This document shows positions 1 through 10,513 of a DNA stretch of 64,000 nucleotides, piece after piece. Where the stretch lies: NCBI GenBank assembly GCA_039602395.1, contig JBCNJP010000013.1, forward strand, positions 26,291,255-26,355,254, in the 5' to 3' direction. The DNA comes from Deinandra increscens subsp. villosa (taxonomy: Eukaryota; Streptophyta; Magnoliopsida; Asterales; Asteraceae). The notes under the pieces were generated by a model. The model was given only the letters and a program-made list of their open reading frames with translations. It ran no database searches and had not been told where the DNA came from. Both the position numbers and the translations under genes were made by a program. Within the stretch, counting starts at the first letter, position 1. Each line of letters begins with the position of its first letter.

Positions 1-1316
1 TGAAAACTTATTTGAGAAAAGCTATCCAGTTCAGCAAAAGTATGAGGAAGCTACTGCTCTTATTGCTAAGACTGCTGTTACTATTGAGAAGCTTCAAAAC
101 AAGATTTCTATGCTTCAAGATGAGAATGCTCTTTACAGAGATAAGAATGAGGTATTGGCTAAAGATGTTGAAATTTATAAGCAGAAGTGAGAAAATGTGC
201 TTGAAGAGTTATTTGTAGAATGTGAGATCCGGAACTTACAAACTTATGAATATGATGATCTCAATGCAAAGTTCATTAAGTCACAGAAAGAGGTGTTTGA
301 ATCTCAACAGAAAATTAATGATTTGAAATTGGAGATTTTGGAGTTAAAAAGGCAAGTGAAGAACTGCAGTTTGTCTCCGATATTGCTCAACTTCTTATAC
401 AAGCAGGATCAGAGTTCGGAGAGTTCTAAGACGGATGATGTTCACCTGGTTCCTCAACCAGTGGATTTAATTGAGGTTACTTCTGCTTCGATTGATCCAA
501 AGGTTGAATTGCATGATTATTCCAAATTTGCCACTCCACCCAAGAAGAACAAGTCTAAGTCTAAGAAGAAAGACAAGCCTTTGGGTGAAGCTCCAAAATT
601 TGTGTTAAAATCTATATTGCTGGAAAATGAGAAAGTGTTTGATAAGGTTGCTTCAAGTTCTTCATCAGCAACCGAAGAAGAAAAAGTTTTGATTGAAAAG
701 AACAAGTTGAAGGATATCAAAGTCAAATTCACTAGTGAAGCTAAGTCAAGAGAAGCTTCAGGTTCTTCTTCCAATTCTTCAAAGACTCAAGGATTCAAAC
801 ACAAAGGTTTGGGTTACCAAGTGAAGGAAGATCCGATTCAAACGAAGAAACCGGTGAAAGCTGACAAGGTTCCTAAAGAAAAGGTTGCAAAGAAATCACT
901 ATCTCAGAAGGAATTTTCTTATTATTCTGGAAGATCGTCATCTTCAAGGAGTCCATCTCCTAGGTATGATTCTTCAGATGGTTTCTTTGATAACTTTGAG
1001 TCTGAACATTCATCTGGTTTTTTCAAAATCAAAAAAAATTTCAAACAATTTTAGAGAAAGACTTTGTTATGTATGTCGTCAACTGGGACATCTAGCTGCT
1101 GATTGTCCAACGACTGCATATATCCACAAAACTGCCAACTATGTGGATAGCAAAGGTCAAATTTTTTATGGACCATGGTCCCTAAAGATTAAATCAACTC
1201 GTAAATCGTCTTGGTCTAAACCAAGTACGTCGGTTGAATCTGATTCAGGTTTTGATCAAAAATTAAAACTTTTACAATTTTTGGAAACCAAAAGTTGTTT
1301 CCAAGGCTCACAATGA
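1..1316 (+). pseudogene. Copia gag remnant with zinc knuckle (element A)
   Basis: This is the C-terminal part of a Copia (SIRE-like) gag, the capsid/nucleocapsid precursor. An open frame from the window edge encodes a coiled-coil-rich stretch (many E/K/L/Q), is cut by a TGA at about 188, and resumes as 197-1054, rich in Ser, Lys and Glu. A shift near 1040-1060 leads into a second frame with a CX2CX4HX4C knuckle (CYVCRQLGHLAADC), the usual nucleic-acid-binding motif of retrotransposon gags, ending at 1316. No protease, integrase or RT follows: the sequence passes into element 3' DNA, so pol is deleted. The N-terminal half lies outside the window. The knuckle is clear; the family placement comes from similarity to element B. 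Confidence 0.8.
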
Positions 1317-2990
1317 CTACGTGGAAGACACCGGGCGACCCGACTCTGTTGAATCGGGTCGATCCCAGAGCGACTAATGTTTTAATTGGTGTCAAGCAGG
1401 TATTTCAGGAAGACCTTTCAGTGATTTGAAAATTGCTAATTGTGGAATATCTGTGCTAACTTAAACTGAATTTCAAAATCAATTTTGATTTTCAAAAAAA
1501 AAGCTATTATGTTAGTATTCTTGTTGGGTGATCAAGTTTTTCTTGTTTTTCACTCCGTCTCATTCTAAGGGGGAGTTTGTTTTTGCAAAATCCAAAAATA
1601 GTGTCTTGTTTTTCAAATCGTAAAAATGAAAATCTATAAATAGAGTTGTCATTTTTAGGGGGAGAAATTTGAAAAAGACAAAAACATTGAAAAATGCAAA
1701 AAATCCAAAAACATTGAAAAATGAGAAATTGTATCCGAGATGATTGGGAAATGATGGTACATTGGCTGACTTTGTCTGTCTTATGGATAAAATAGATGAG
1801 AAAGCCATACGACCATTTGATCGATTGTGCAAGGTAGGCTCGGCAAATCAGAAAGTATATGAATGTGATATACACTAAATTTGATGCTTAACCTAGTGGA
1901 CAACATCTTAATGCGTATCTCAACATCTTGATGTGAAAAATAAATAATTTGAGAAGTCACTATGTATACATGTGTTCATTTTGCAAAGATTTAAACTTGT
2001 TTGATTTTCTTTATTTTGTCAAACGATTGGACTTTCTCTGCGTGTCCACAAGACCGACCTGATTGTTGTTCGTTTGACGTTCTGCTTTATTTTCTTTGGT
2101 GTTTCGTATAACTCATCAGACTTTCTCTGCGTGTATGGGAGTACCAACCTGATTATTGTTAAGTTATACAATTTCAACTAGTTTTATTTTCTTATTTTAT
2201 TAAATACGAGGCCTTATCTGCGTATCGAAAGATCGACCTTAAGGTAGACGATTTAACGTTCTTATTTCTTTTTGCATGGAACACAGTTGACTATATGATG
2301 AATAAATTCATTATGTGATAAAAATCATAAGTGAAATCACAAAATGTGATAAGCAGAAGCATATCTGAGTATGTCTGATAGTGTGGGGTACACTAGTCAA
2401 TGCAAAATTTAATTAATATTTTAACATATCCAGATGTTATGAGTATGATTCTGCCAGAGTTTAAAGTTGGACAAATTATATCTACAATCGGCATGGCTTA
2501 TGTGCTACAATAATTGAAATTGAAGTGTAGTTCAGCATGTTATGACCAATATGATCCCAAGTCGTGATCTTTCTCACAAAATACAAAAATTGTGACTGAT
2601 TTTGTACTGCATTTAATTTTCCTATCAGAAAATACCAAAAAGATTTTAGGTGTGTTTTGATATAAAATTTCTAAAAGCCAAAACGATTTTGTTTCTAATT
2701 TGTTTTCGATTGATCAACACGAAATACGAAATCATTTTCAAAATCAAAATATCTTGGAGTCTCAAAGAGACGTTTTGCGCAAGGATTATTTATGTTGGCA
2801 GGTTTCTAAGTGGGAAGAGAACATCACAACTTCAAGTCTTATGAAGATTGTTGATAAAGAGTTTACACACGATGCAATATCAAGTATTCAAGATTGAACT
2901 CATCGTCAAGATCGAGGAAGAGTTTGATTGAAGATACAAGGTACAAGTTTTAATGGAGGATATGATACTGCACATGGCGAGCGGGGAGTT
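1317..2990 (+). other. Element A 3' noncoding region with three stem-loop modules
   Basis: There is no credible coding sequence. AG-rich stretches such as AAGGGGGAG at about 1567 resemble polypurine tracts. Bases 1975-2280 match 34750-35060 of element B closely and contain three copies (about 2021-2070, 2111-2160, 2204-2250) of a module with a CTTTCTCTGCGT-like core (CCTTATCTGCGT in copy 3) and arms such as ATCAG/CTGAT. The region ends in a polypurine stretch GAGCGGGGAG immediately before the 3' LTR, as expected for the plus-strand primer site. Confidence 0.7.
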
Positions 2991-3318
2991 TGTTGAAACA
3001 TGGTCCTGATCGTCATGTGAAGTACCGAATACAAGACAATGTTGTGCTAAATAGGTTCTGGCCAAACTCTGGCTAAACTCCGGGTTCGGACCCAGCGAAC
3101 CTTGGGCCGAACCTAAGGTTCGGACCAGCGGGTTTAGCTTAGTATAAATATGTTGTCTTCTGTAGAATTCAGGATCTTATTGGTCATATTCACTCAGTGT
3201 ACTCTGTGGTTCTCTGTGATTAATACAAAGTATATTTGTATTTACTCTTTGTGTTCTTCACGTATAACATTGATTTCAATTCGACTAAGTAGAAGATCCA
3301 CTTGCTCAAGCAATTTCA
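2991..3318 (+). repeat. 3' LTR of element A
   Basis: It starts TGTTGAAACATGG right after a polypurine tract and ends near ATTTCA. A diverged copy lies at 43834-44169. Inside are a GTTCGGACC / CCGAACC motif cluster (about 3080-3135), including the inverted pair CCGAACC-TAA-GGTTCGG, and then TATAAATAT at about 3152, a plausible LTR promoter. The right end is set from alignment of the two copies and could be off by up to about 20 bases. The 5' LTR is outside the window. Confidence 0.75.
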
Positions 3319-3365
3319 ATAGTTCTTGCTTAGAGATGAATAACGAGTCACAAGATCCTCTAACT

Positions 3366-4623
3366 TAGTTCGAAGAGACACTTCAGCATGTTTCATGACC
3401 GCAATTTCATCCTACAAGGACTTTATTTTTTCCAGGAAATCCAGTTCCTTAGCTTGCATTGATTTGATAAGACATTCATTCGCTATCGCCTTTTCAACTA
3501 ACTCTTCATTATAAAGACGATACCGAGCGACTTCCTCTACACAGAACTCTGAGCATAAATTGGATTTTACCGTATCGGGTATGAGCTCCTTCTAACGGTT
3601 AATTGATTTTTGCTCAGCATCAGGTTCAATTTTGGAAGGGACGTCAGCAGTGCTAGACACAAAAGTAGCATCTTCAGAGATTTCATCCACATCAGCCATA
3701 AGTGAAAAATTGGTGGGATAAAGTGGATCAAAGAAGGAATCTTCCTCAATCTTGTACTCTTCAGATGATTTCACCATAATTCCATAATCAACATTGGCCG
3801 ATGGTTGGGTCTGATTGGACCATGTGTAGTTAGGATCACTCAGTGACACGAGTGCCTTCTCTGGCTTGTCAGCACGCTTAACAGTGTTGGAACTAGAACC
3901 CTGGTGAGTTAAGCCAGCAGGCTGTGAGTTCTAATATGAGTAGTTGCCCTGATTTTAACCCTAGACGTTACAGCAATCTGTCTTAGTTTTGGCTTCTTAC
4001 ACTCACGTGCAAAATTTCACCATAACTTTCCCCATAAGTGAATTTCCATCTCTTTCAATAGCTACAATTTCATAGTATCTGACTTTGTCAATAAGATCCA
4101 TATAGTCAACAGTGGCTAAGTCACTTCTTTCAAGCAGGTAGATAACATATGGAGCAAAGTATCGAGGAAGTGACTTCAGAATTTTCTTAGATATAGCTGG
4201 CATCTTAGGTCGGATTTGGTTATTTTGCATTTTACAGATAAGTCTGCAGAACTTTGTCACATGAGTCTTAAATGAGTCTCCAGCAGTGTGAGCAAAGGTG
4301 TTGAATCGCAGTTTAAGAGAGTCCAGTCTTCTCTCTTTGCTCTCAATGTTTCCCTCAAACTTTTTCTCAAGTGCAACCCAGATTTCATAAGCAAAGGTTG
4401 CTTCAATGAAGTGGAAATCAATGTCATCAGACAAAGCCATTTTGATACACCCGAGAGCACGTTTGTTAACCTTCATCTGATTATGTTCAGAAGGAGAATA
4501 GTCCTCAACTTTCTTTACAACTCGCCTCTGACCAGCAGGAGGGTCGGCACCAGCTACAGGCACCGGATCCACGTAGAACACCTTAGGACCATTCTTCATC
4601 GAGGTCAAAAGGTCATAATCCAC
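3366..4623 (-). pseudogene. Copia gag pseudogene, UBN2-type (element E)
   Basis: Read leftward from 4623, 206 codons show a gag domain of the UBN2 type (KRALGCIKMALSDD, ALEKKFEGN, LKLRFNTFAHTAGDSF). Next to 4003-4020 the first half of the zinc knuckle is missing: only NFAREC survives, in a shifted frame. Downstream there is an acidic Ser-rich stretch (3592-3849) and a coiled-coil stretch (about 3370-3560), both typical of long SIRE gags. Stops at about 3990 and other shifts break it. No pol follows, because element A adjoins at 3319. Its primer site (5488-5499) and LTR (5502 on) lie to the right, which fits minus orientation. Confidence 0.8.
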
Positions 4624-5487
4624 ATACTCAAGGTAATACTAAAATTTCTTTTTCCAGTCAGCATAATTAGTAGCCTCGAGCAGCTTTGGAGGCCTATTAT
4701 GCCCTTGGAACATTTGGTTTCCAGAGTTGAATTCAAACATGGTGAAACAAGTAGTGTTTCTTCACAAAAGTGCTTAATGGGTCAAACGGGTCGAGAATTT
4801 AGAAATTGCTTCAACGGATGCTAAGATTGAGGTTAATTGCTCAAAACCTACAAAACAAACATCATGAAGCTTATTTAGTTTGAATCAATCAAACAATAAT
4901 GTGAAATTTGAAATTTTCAAAATTTTCAAGACTTACAAAATTTTCAGCTATGTTCTTTAGCATAATCACCGGGTCAAAATCAAATTTCACGAAATCAAGT
5001 TTTTATTGCAACAATAGTTTAGAAATTTGCTTAGGAACAGATTTGTTAACTACAACAAGCTCCAAAAACCACTTAATCTATGTGAAATAGGATCAAATAG
5101 TGAATTTTATGAAAAACTTCCAAGAACACAATTTTTGCTCTAAAATCTTCAATACTTGATGTTTTTGAGTGATTCAAGTTGCTATCATCCCTAAATCATG
5201 AGTCTAACATGTGTGTATGTTCAATTTTGACTCAAAATCAGTGGAAGAAGGACTTTAATTTTGAAAAGAAACGCACAGCACGTATGCTCTGTGTTCGCAT
5301 AAATCTGAAAAACTCAAAAATTGACCCATTTATTGTGTTTATTGATGAAAACTAAGCATTCCAACAGATTCCTTGTGAAATTTCATTCAAAGTAGGTCAA
5401 GGAATCATTCAAACAACTAGATTTGATGACTTGAATGAGTGATTCTTCAAGTTTTTGAGAAAAACTCAAGAACATTGAAGAACAATG
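4624..5487 (-). other. Leader of element E
   Basis: This is AT-rich, gene-free DNA between the gag start and the primer binding site. It continues with gag-like N-terminal sequence just upstream of 4623 and then becomes noncoding. I see no further feature in it. Confidence 0.55.
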
Positions 5488-5499
5488 GCTCTAATACCA
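5488..5499 (-). other. Primer binding site of element E
   Basis: GCTCTAATACCA on the plus strand is the complement of TGGTATTAGAGC, one base off the initiator-tRNA-Met site used by plant Copia elements. It sits two bases from the LTR end (TGTCAGG... at 5502). Confidence 0.85.
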
Positions 5500-5784
5500 T
5501 TTGTCAGGTTTACTCATCCAATGCACAGATCTAAGTGCGAAAATCATGAATCCATTATCAAATCATGTTGTTTGCTTATTGAAATCCTTAGATTTCATGT
5601 CTGAAACTCAAGAACACGAGGGTTTTCACACACAAGTGCTCTATCACTTCAAACATCCGTCTAGGAACTTATTTTAGGGTATTCCTATGTTGCTATTTAT
5701 ACTGGAGAGAGCACCTTCCATCATAGCACTGAAATCTAGAGAATGTTATTGAAGTTAGTGAAATTTATGTCATCAGACTGACAA

Positions 5785-5985
5785 GATCGCCATGACTACT
5801 TGGTGAGCTAGCCAAGCCTTGGTGAGGTCACCAAGGCTTGGAGAGGTAGCCAAGACTGCTTGACCAGATCGCCAAGTATTAGCCCCAAGTCGCCAAGACC
5901 CTTTGGTGAGGTCGCCAAGAATGAAGCCCAAATCGCCAAGACAAGGTTGAAATGACCAAGTACACTTGTAAAACGTCAAGAATCA
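5785..5985 (-). promoter_or_regulatory. CGCCAAG motif cluster in LTR U3 (element E)
   Basis: Four exact CGCCAAG copies and several near copies (AGCCAAG, CACCAAG) are packed into about 200 bases upstream, in element orientation, of the TATA-like box. At 5812-5841 a perfect 14-base inverted repeat with a two-base loop (CCAAGCCTTGGTGA / TCACCAAGGCTTGG) is visible. A regulatory role is inferred from position only. Confidence 0.55.
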
Positions 5986-6236
5986 TTATTGAACCACCAA
6001 GGGTTGTTATTATAAAGACACATTCAATTATTATCTTAAGCAAAGTAAATTATCATGCAATGACACAAAATATGGATCCAGACTTTCACATCACAATAGA
6101 AATGAACAAGGGAAATTATCTCAATATCAATGATTAACACAAGTTAAGATATTACATATGAAATACAAAACATCAAATACTTAAGTTATTTACATAACCA
6201 TCAAGAGAATTTTCCAAGTACAAAATACAAGTAAAG

Positions 6237-6617
6237 TGAAAAAGCATATACGGATCGATTCTATGGATGAGACGGAAGTTTTGTCATTGATTCGTGTCGA
6301 ATGATTACATGACCGATGGAGTATTCAAATGTTTAAGCTCTGGGGGAGGTTGGACAGAACCTCCCCTCTCAACACAGACACTGGACAAAAACTTACAAAG
6401 AAATACAAAGACGAAACTATTTATACTTCTTCATTATGTCCGAACTGGGAAGCTCCGAACTCTGTCCGAACTCCCTCCGAACTTGGAGTTCGTCCAAGGT
6501 TCGGACAACTTCGAACCTGGAGTTCGGCTGGGTTTCGGACCCCAGTTCATGTTTCCGACAAATCAGTCTGTTTGACAATTTGAACAGTAACGGCCACACA
6601 AGGTTCATGCATCAACA
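6237..6617 (-). repeat. Left (3') LTR of F
   Basis: Runs TG to CA and is near-identical to 8109-8476 apart from a short deletion in the latter's motif region. It carries a cluster of CCGAAC / GTTCGG motifs (6448-6540), upstream in element orientation of a TATAAATAG box (complement, about 6419-6426). Confidence 0.92.
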
Positions 6618-8094
6618 AATTCCCCCTTGGACGTTACTGTCGAATCCAGACATTGATCTTTTAGCAATCGTCATCAGTCAGTCTGCTACATCTTGAATCT
6701 TGATTATCAGCAAACTCCCCTTGGACTGAACTTTAGGCATGTAGGAAATAGTTCGCATCTTGTACAATCTCCACAACCAATAAAGTTGCCCCTGGCTTCA
6801 AGCACAACCATCCAACTGGAACCGGCATATATGATAATGGTTCACTTCATCAGTTGTATCCGGAATTTGTAAAGACACCCGGACATCACTGCATATTGAC
6901 AACAATCTTTAATCTTCACCAAATTGCAATACATTCTGATCTTTATGAAAACAGACACGATCAGCATCTTCAATCACGGAAATTCCCCCTTAGCATAAAA
7001 TCCATCCCAATATATTACTCCGGTAAACGTATATCTCGTTGCAGACTGGAATCTGACCAAGTCTTCACAACTAAAGAAAGTATCGGGCAAATGACAAAGA
7101 GTTCCAAACCATAACCGAAAACTTTTACATATCGGTTTGCACGAACATCAGAATACCCTACCTTTCCACGAAGATCAAAAATCACCATCAACCCTGAACT
7201 GATTGCTTTTGAATATTCACTTTTTCAATTATGAAACTTTGAAAGTGTTTAGGGCCCCAATTTCCCCCTAAACAAGTGACATATTCAAATCTTCAATTTC
7301 TTATGATTCCAACCCCGCATTCTTGTAGTGGAATGATAAACTCAAGTGGCCCACAATGGAATCTTTAATCTCATTTAATCTTCAGTTTGTGTAGAAAGAT
7401 AATCTCCGACAAACGTTCCCAAGTAATCGTAACCATGTCTCTGAATCTCTGCCCATCATCAGAAACACGCATTCTTGAATCTCTGTCCATCATCAAGAAC
7501 AACAATGACTACTCACAAACTCATTTCTTGAAATTCGATCACTAACTCATAACAAGTATCGGAATCTGGATTTTCTTCAAACATAACACCCCACAACTAC
7601 CGAATCAAGGGTAGACCCGATAGATGATCCGCTTCTTTGAAATTCCCACCTAACGGGGGTTCGGGGGCAGCGCCCCTGAGAAGCGGGGTCCAAGGGGCAG
7701 AGCCCCTGGCTGGGGCCGTGCTCGTCCAAACATGGTCGAACCTGACCTTCGGAACCTCCTCAGAACTAGACATTCGGACCTCCTCCGATCCTGACCTTCA
7801 GACGTCTGAACATGGCCGAACTCTGTCCGAACCTGGAGTTCGGAGCGGTTATTTTGCAGATCTGTTCTTCGGCCGAACTTTATCCGAACTTCACTGGAAA
7901 TTTTTTGAAATCGCACCAGATTCAGAAATTGATTGAACTTCGACATCCAAATGATTCTGTTAGGTAAAAACATGACTCAGAAAGACTCGATTGATTAAAA
8001 ATCAACCAGAAACACTTTTAATCACCCCTAACTAAAGGTTTAACATCTCGAAATTAAGAAAAATGATGAAATTAGACCATAGAAAGAGCCAACA
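6618..8094 (-). other. Interior of F: no protein, second motif cluster
   Basis: The interior is noncoding with several C-rich runs (CCCCCTTAGC, CCCCCTAAAC). At about 7660-7715 there are two GC-rich self-complementary units (GGGGCAGCGCCCCTG and GGGGCAGAGCCCCTGG). A second CCGAAC/GTTCGG cluster runs from about 7735 to 7890, in the leader of the element. Similar interior DNA recurs in G at 17912-19030. Confidence 0.7.
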
Positions 8095-8108
8095 GCTCTG
8101 ATACCACC

Positions 8109-8476
8109 TGAAAAAGCATATACGGATCGATTCTATGGATGAGAGGTAAGTTTTGTCATTGATTCATGTCGAATGATTACATGACCGAAGGAGTATACAA
8201 ACGTTTAAGCTCTTGGGGAGGTTAGACCGAACCTCCCCTCTCAACACAGACACTAGACAAAAACTTACAAAGAAATACAAAGACGAAACTATTTATACTT
8301 CTTCATTCTGTCCGAACTGGGAAGCTCCGAACTCTGTCCGAACTCCCTCTGAACTTGGTTTGGACAACTCCGAACCTGGAGTTCAGCCGGGCTTCGGACC
8401 CCGGTTCATGTTTCCGACAAATCAGTCTGTTTGACAATTCGAACAGTAACGACCATACAAGGTTCATACATCAACA
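8109..8476 (-). repeat. Right (5') LTR of F
   Basis: Direct copy of 6237-6617, with the CCGAAC/GTTCGG cluster at about 8310-8400. The cluster is about 13 bases shorter than in the left copy, so the motif block is the most variable part of an otherwise similar pair. Confidence 0.92.
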
Positions 8477-8608
8477 TAAAGTGAAAGATTTACAATTTGA
8501 GCCCAAACACTAAGGATGCTATGTTTGAGTTACCACCAACCCTAGAAAGATCTTACAAATTCCCCCTTTGGTGGTAATACAAACATGAAATGAAGACGAC
8601 TATCTAAG

Positions 8609-8803
8609 TTAACCAAGTAATTTTAGCAACAACTTCCAGTATTTCCGAGCAAGATTCCTGTAACGATCATCTACGCAGACGATCTGTGCATTGTAAAATA
8701 TCCAAAGGTCTTCTCGCGAGTACTTCTTCAAATCAAAATAGTGCCACATCTCTAACACCCTTTCACGTCCATGCGAGAGGTAACAAATCCCACAACCACC
8801 CAT
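8609..8803 (-). pseudogene. C-terminal scrap of a SIRE-type additional ORF
   Basis: Sixty-four codons. The part reading SREDLWIFYNAQIVCVDDRYRNL resembles the end of the additional ORF of element B (LSEADIDKLYHYKILYQVEDV at about 43150-43210), in the same position just before a polypurine tract and LTR. It therefore marks the 3' end of a second minus-strand element to the right of the LTR at 5502-8557. The function of this protein family is unknown. The assignment rests on a short, weak similarity. Confidence 0.45.
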
Positions 8804-9289
8804 GATCCATCAATTAAAGATGTCACAAACGGAAACAATTCGAAAACAAAAACTAGTCATCATACGGTCTAGACGGCATCAAGAATTTATCCAACAATCA
8901 TAGTGCAAATAGAAACACTAACAAAAAAGTAATCAAAGATAATGTTCATCGTAAAAGAAAAAAAATTAATCAGCAGCTTGCCTGCCTGCTAGTTTGCTTG
9001 CTTAATAATTAATCTGCCTTTTTTGACATTTCTGGTTGTCTGTGTGCTTGCTTCGAATTGCTTTCTTTGTCCGTAGCTCTCGAGTTTTCTTATGCACTAC
9101 ACAAGTTAATTAGTTGTCTGCCAATTAATTCTTTGCTTCTGCCATCTTCTCCATTTTTTTCTTCGTAGGCTTCTCCTTTTTTATATTAATTGCTCCCCCC
9201 AATTTTGTTGCGTGAGCATGACTTGATCCCCTCTTTTTTTCCCTTTGTGATCTTTTATGTTTAAAAGCAGCCCAAACTTTATTGTTAAC
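8804..9289. other. Unassigned intergenic DNA
   Basis: Low-complexity sequence with TGCCTGCCTGC and TTGCTTGC runs and several T-tracts. No gene, LTR end or structured repeat was recognised. Confidence 0.5.
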
Positions 9290-9567
9290 TCACTGAGCCT
9301 TCAACTTAGATGTAATGTCATACGATCCTCTTGGACTTAAATGTCAACCTACAAAGAAATATATTTGAACAATTTTAAGCACATTGACATAATTAAATAC
9401 AAGACTCAAATAATTACCTAACTCACACATACTATACGAAAATGACTCAATACACAATTAAGACTCAAATAACTATAAATGAACTAAAAACCCAATAAAA
9501 CGACTCAAAACTGACTCAAATATTACAAAATTTACATGGGAAAACAGGATGTGTTTAGCACACATCA
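9290..9567 (-). repeat. LTR end of family N (fragment)
   Basis: The right end GTGTTTAGCACACATCA, preceded by repeated GACTCAAA-like words, resembles the right end of the solo LTR at 53935-55538 (GTGTTTGCAACACATCA). The left limit is uncertain and the rest of the element is missing. Confidence 0.5.
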
Positions 9568-10294
9568 AACACCTAGAAGGACCGGAAACTTGGAAACCAC
9601 TCTTTCTTAAGAAACTTTCCGAAATTATGGTAATTTGAAATCTTATCAAATCTTTATCCTGATTTAATTTTGCCACCAAATCCGGATCTGATCACCTTCC
9701 AATCGTGAATTGTTCAAGATCCCAACGGTAAATCTTCAAAGAATAACCGAACACTACCTAACAGCAACTGTAAACTCCTTAAAAGATGACTGTAAACCTT
9801 CAAAATCGGACCAGAAACCTTCAAATATGGACCGTAAAATCTTGATAGAAACTGTGAGAACTTTAAATCCAGATATCGTGTGAGCCTTGAAACAAGTGTT
9901 TGTTGGCTCTGATACCAGTTGTAGGATCGAGACCAAGGTAATAACACGATATCTTGAGATCTAAACCATGCAAAATTAAATCTAATTGAATTCAATGAGG
10001 ACATCAATATTAGACAATGAAAGAACAATGAAAACACTAATATTACCAAAGGATTAATTTTAATACAACCGTAATAGCAATCGGTTCTCGTAGATCTCCT
10101 TTAGCTCCCTATTTCGCCAACCCTTAGAAAGTAACCACCTTGTGTTTATATAGCACACAAGAGTGAATGTACAAGGCACTTAGGCCAGCCACAAGTGCCT
10201 ATTCGAATAGACTAATAAGCCCACTAATTATATATAGAACCCTCAAACTAATCTAATACATAAGCCTAAAAACCTAGCCTTACCATATACAACA
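9568..10294 (-). mobile_element. Leader, primer site and LTR of a D-family Copia element (M)
   Basis: The LTR is 9920-10294 (TGTAGGATCGAGACC... to ACAACA), similar in start, length (375 bases against 390) and neighbouring primer site to the LTR of D at 40685-41074. The primer site complement GCTCTGATACCA is at 9906-9917. The leader 9568-9905 carries repeated CTGTAAAC / CCGTAAAA words, a diverged version of the CGTAAAC array in D. No gag or pol remains. TATAGAAC- and TATATAGC-like words in the LTR are candidate TATA boxes. Confidence 0.75.
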
Positions 10295-10513
10295 TTAGAA
10301 CTTAAATTGTTGAGGAAAAATGAATGTGTTCTTTAATGAAAAATCCAAAAATAAGTTTAGTTTCAACACTGATTGGTTAGTTGATATAGATGCACTAACC
10401 GTTGTTTTCAACATAACTGTTGAGAAGCCTTGCAATGATCTTATGCAGAAATAGGTTAAGAGTTAAACTAAAGCAAATTGGAGATCTAAAGTTAAGGAAC
10501 TCGGTGCTGGCCC

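Larger units (their letters stand above)
6237..8476 (-). mobile_element. Complete non-autonomous LTR retrotransposon F
   Basis: Two direct LTRs, 6237-6617 and 8109-8476, both start TGAAAAAGC and end ATCAACA, and are flanked by a 5-bp target duplication TAAAG (6232-6236 and 8477-8481). A primer site for initiator tRNA-Met (complement, 8095-8106) abuts the right LTR. A polypurine tract (complement of AATTCCCCCTTGG, 6618-6630) abuts the left LTR. Every cis signal for retrotransposition is therefore present. The 1.5-kb interior shows no gag, protease, integrase or RT, so it must depend on another element in trans. It lies inside the LTR of E and is thus younger than E. Confidence 0.92.
5502..8557 (-). 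repeat. LTR of element E, interrupted by element F
   Basis: On the plus strand it begins TGTCAGG at 5502 and ends TCTTACA at 8557. Removing F and one target copy (6237-8481) leaves about 811 bases. It is flanked on the left by a primer site and on the right by a rightward-reading complement of a polypurine tract (AATTCCCCCTTTGG, 8558-8571). So the same LTR serves gag DNA on the left and additional-ORF DNA on the right. A TATAAATAG-like box (complement, about 5693-5700) lies beside a CGCCAAG motif cluster. Confidence 0.75.

Noticed and set aside
4288..4824. 178-codon plus-strand frame
   Set aside because: Antisense of the E gag pseudogene, with no domain of its own.
7637..7973. Opposed frames of about 100 codons inside F
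   Set aside because: Generated by the CCGAAC/GTTCGG cluster and GC-rich hairpins; no domain.
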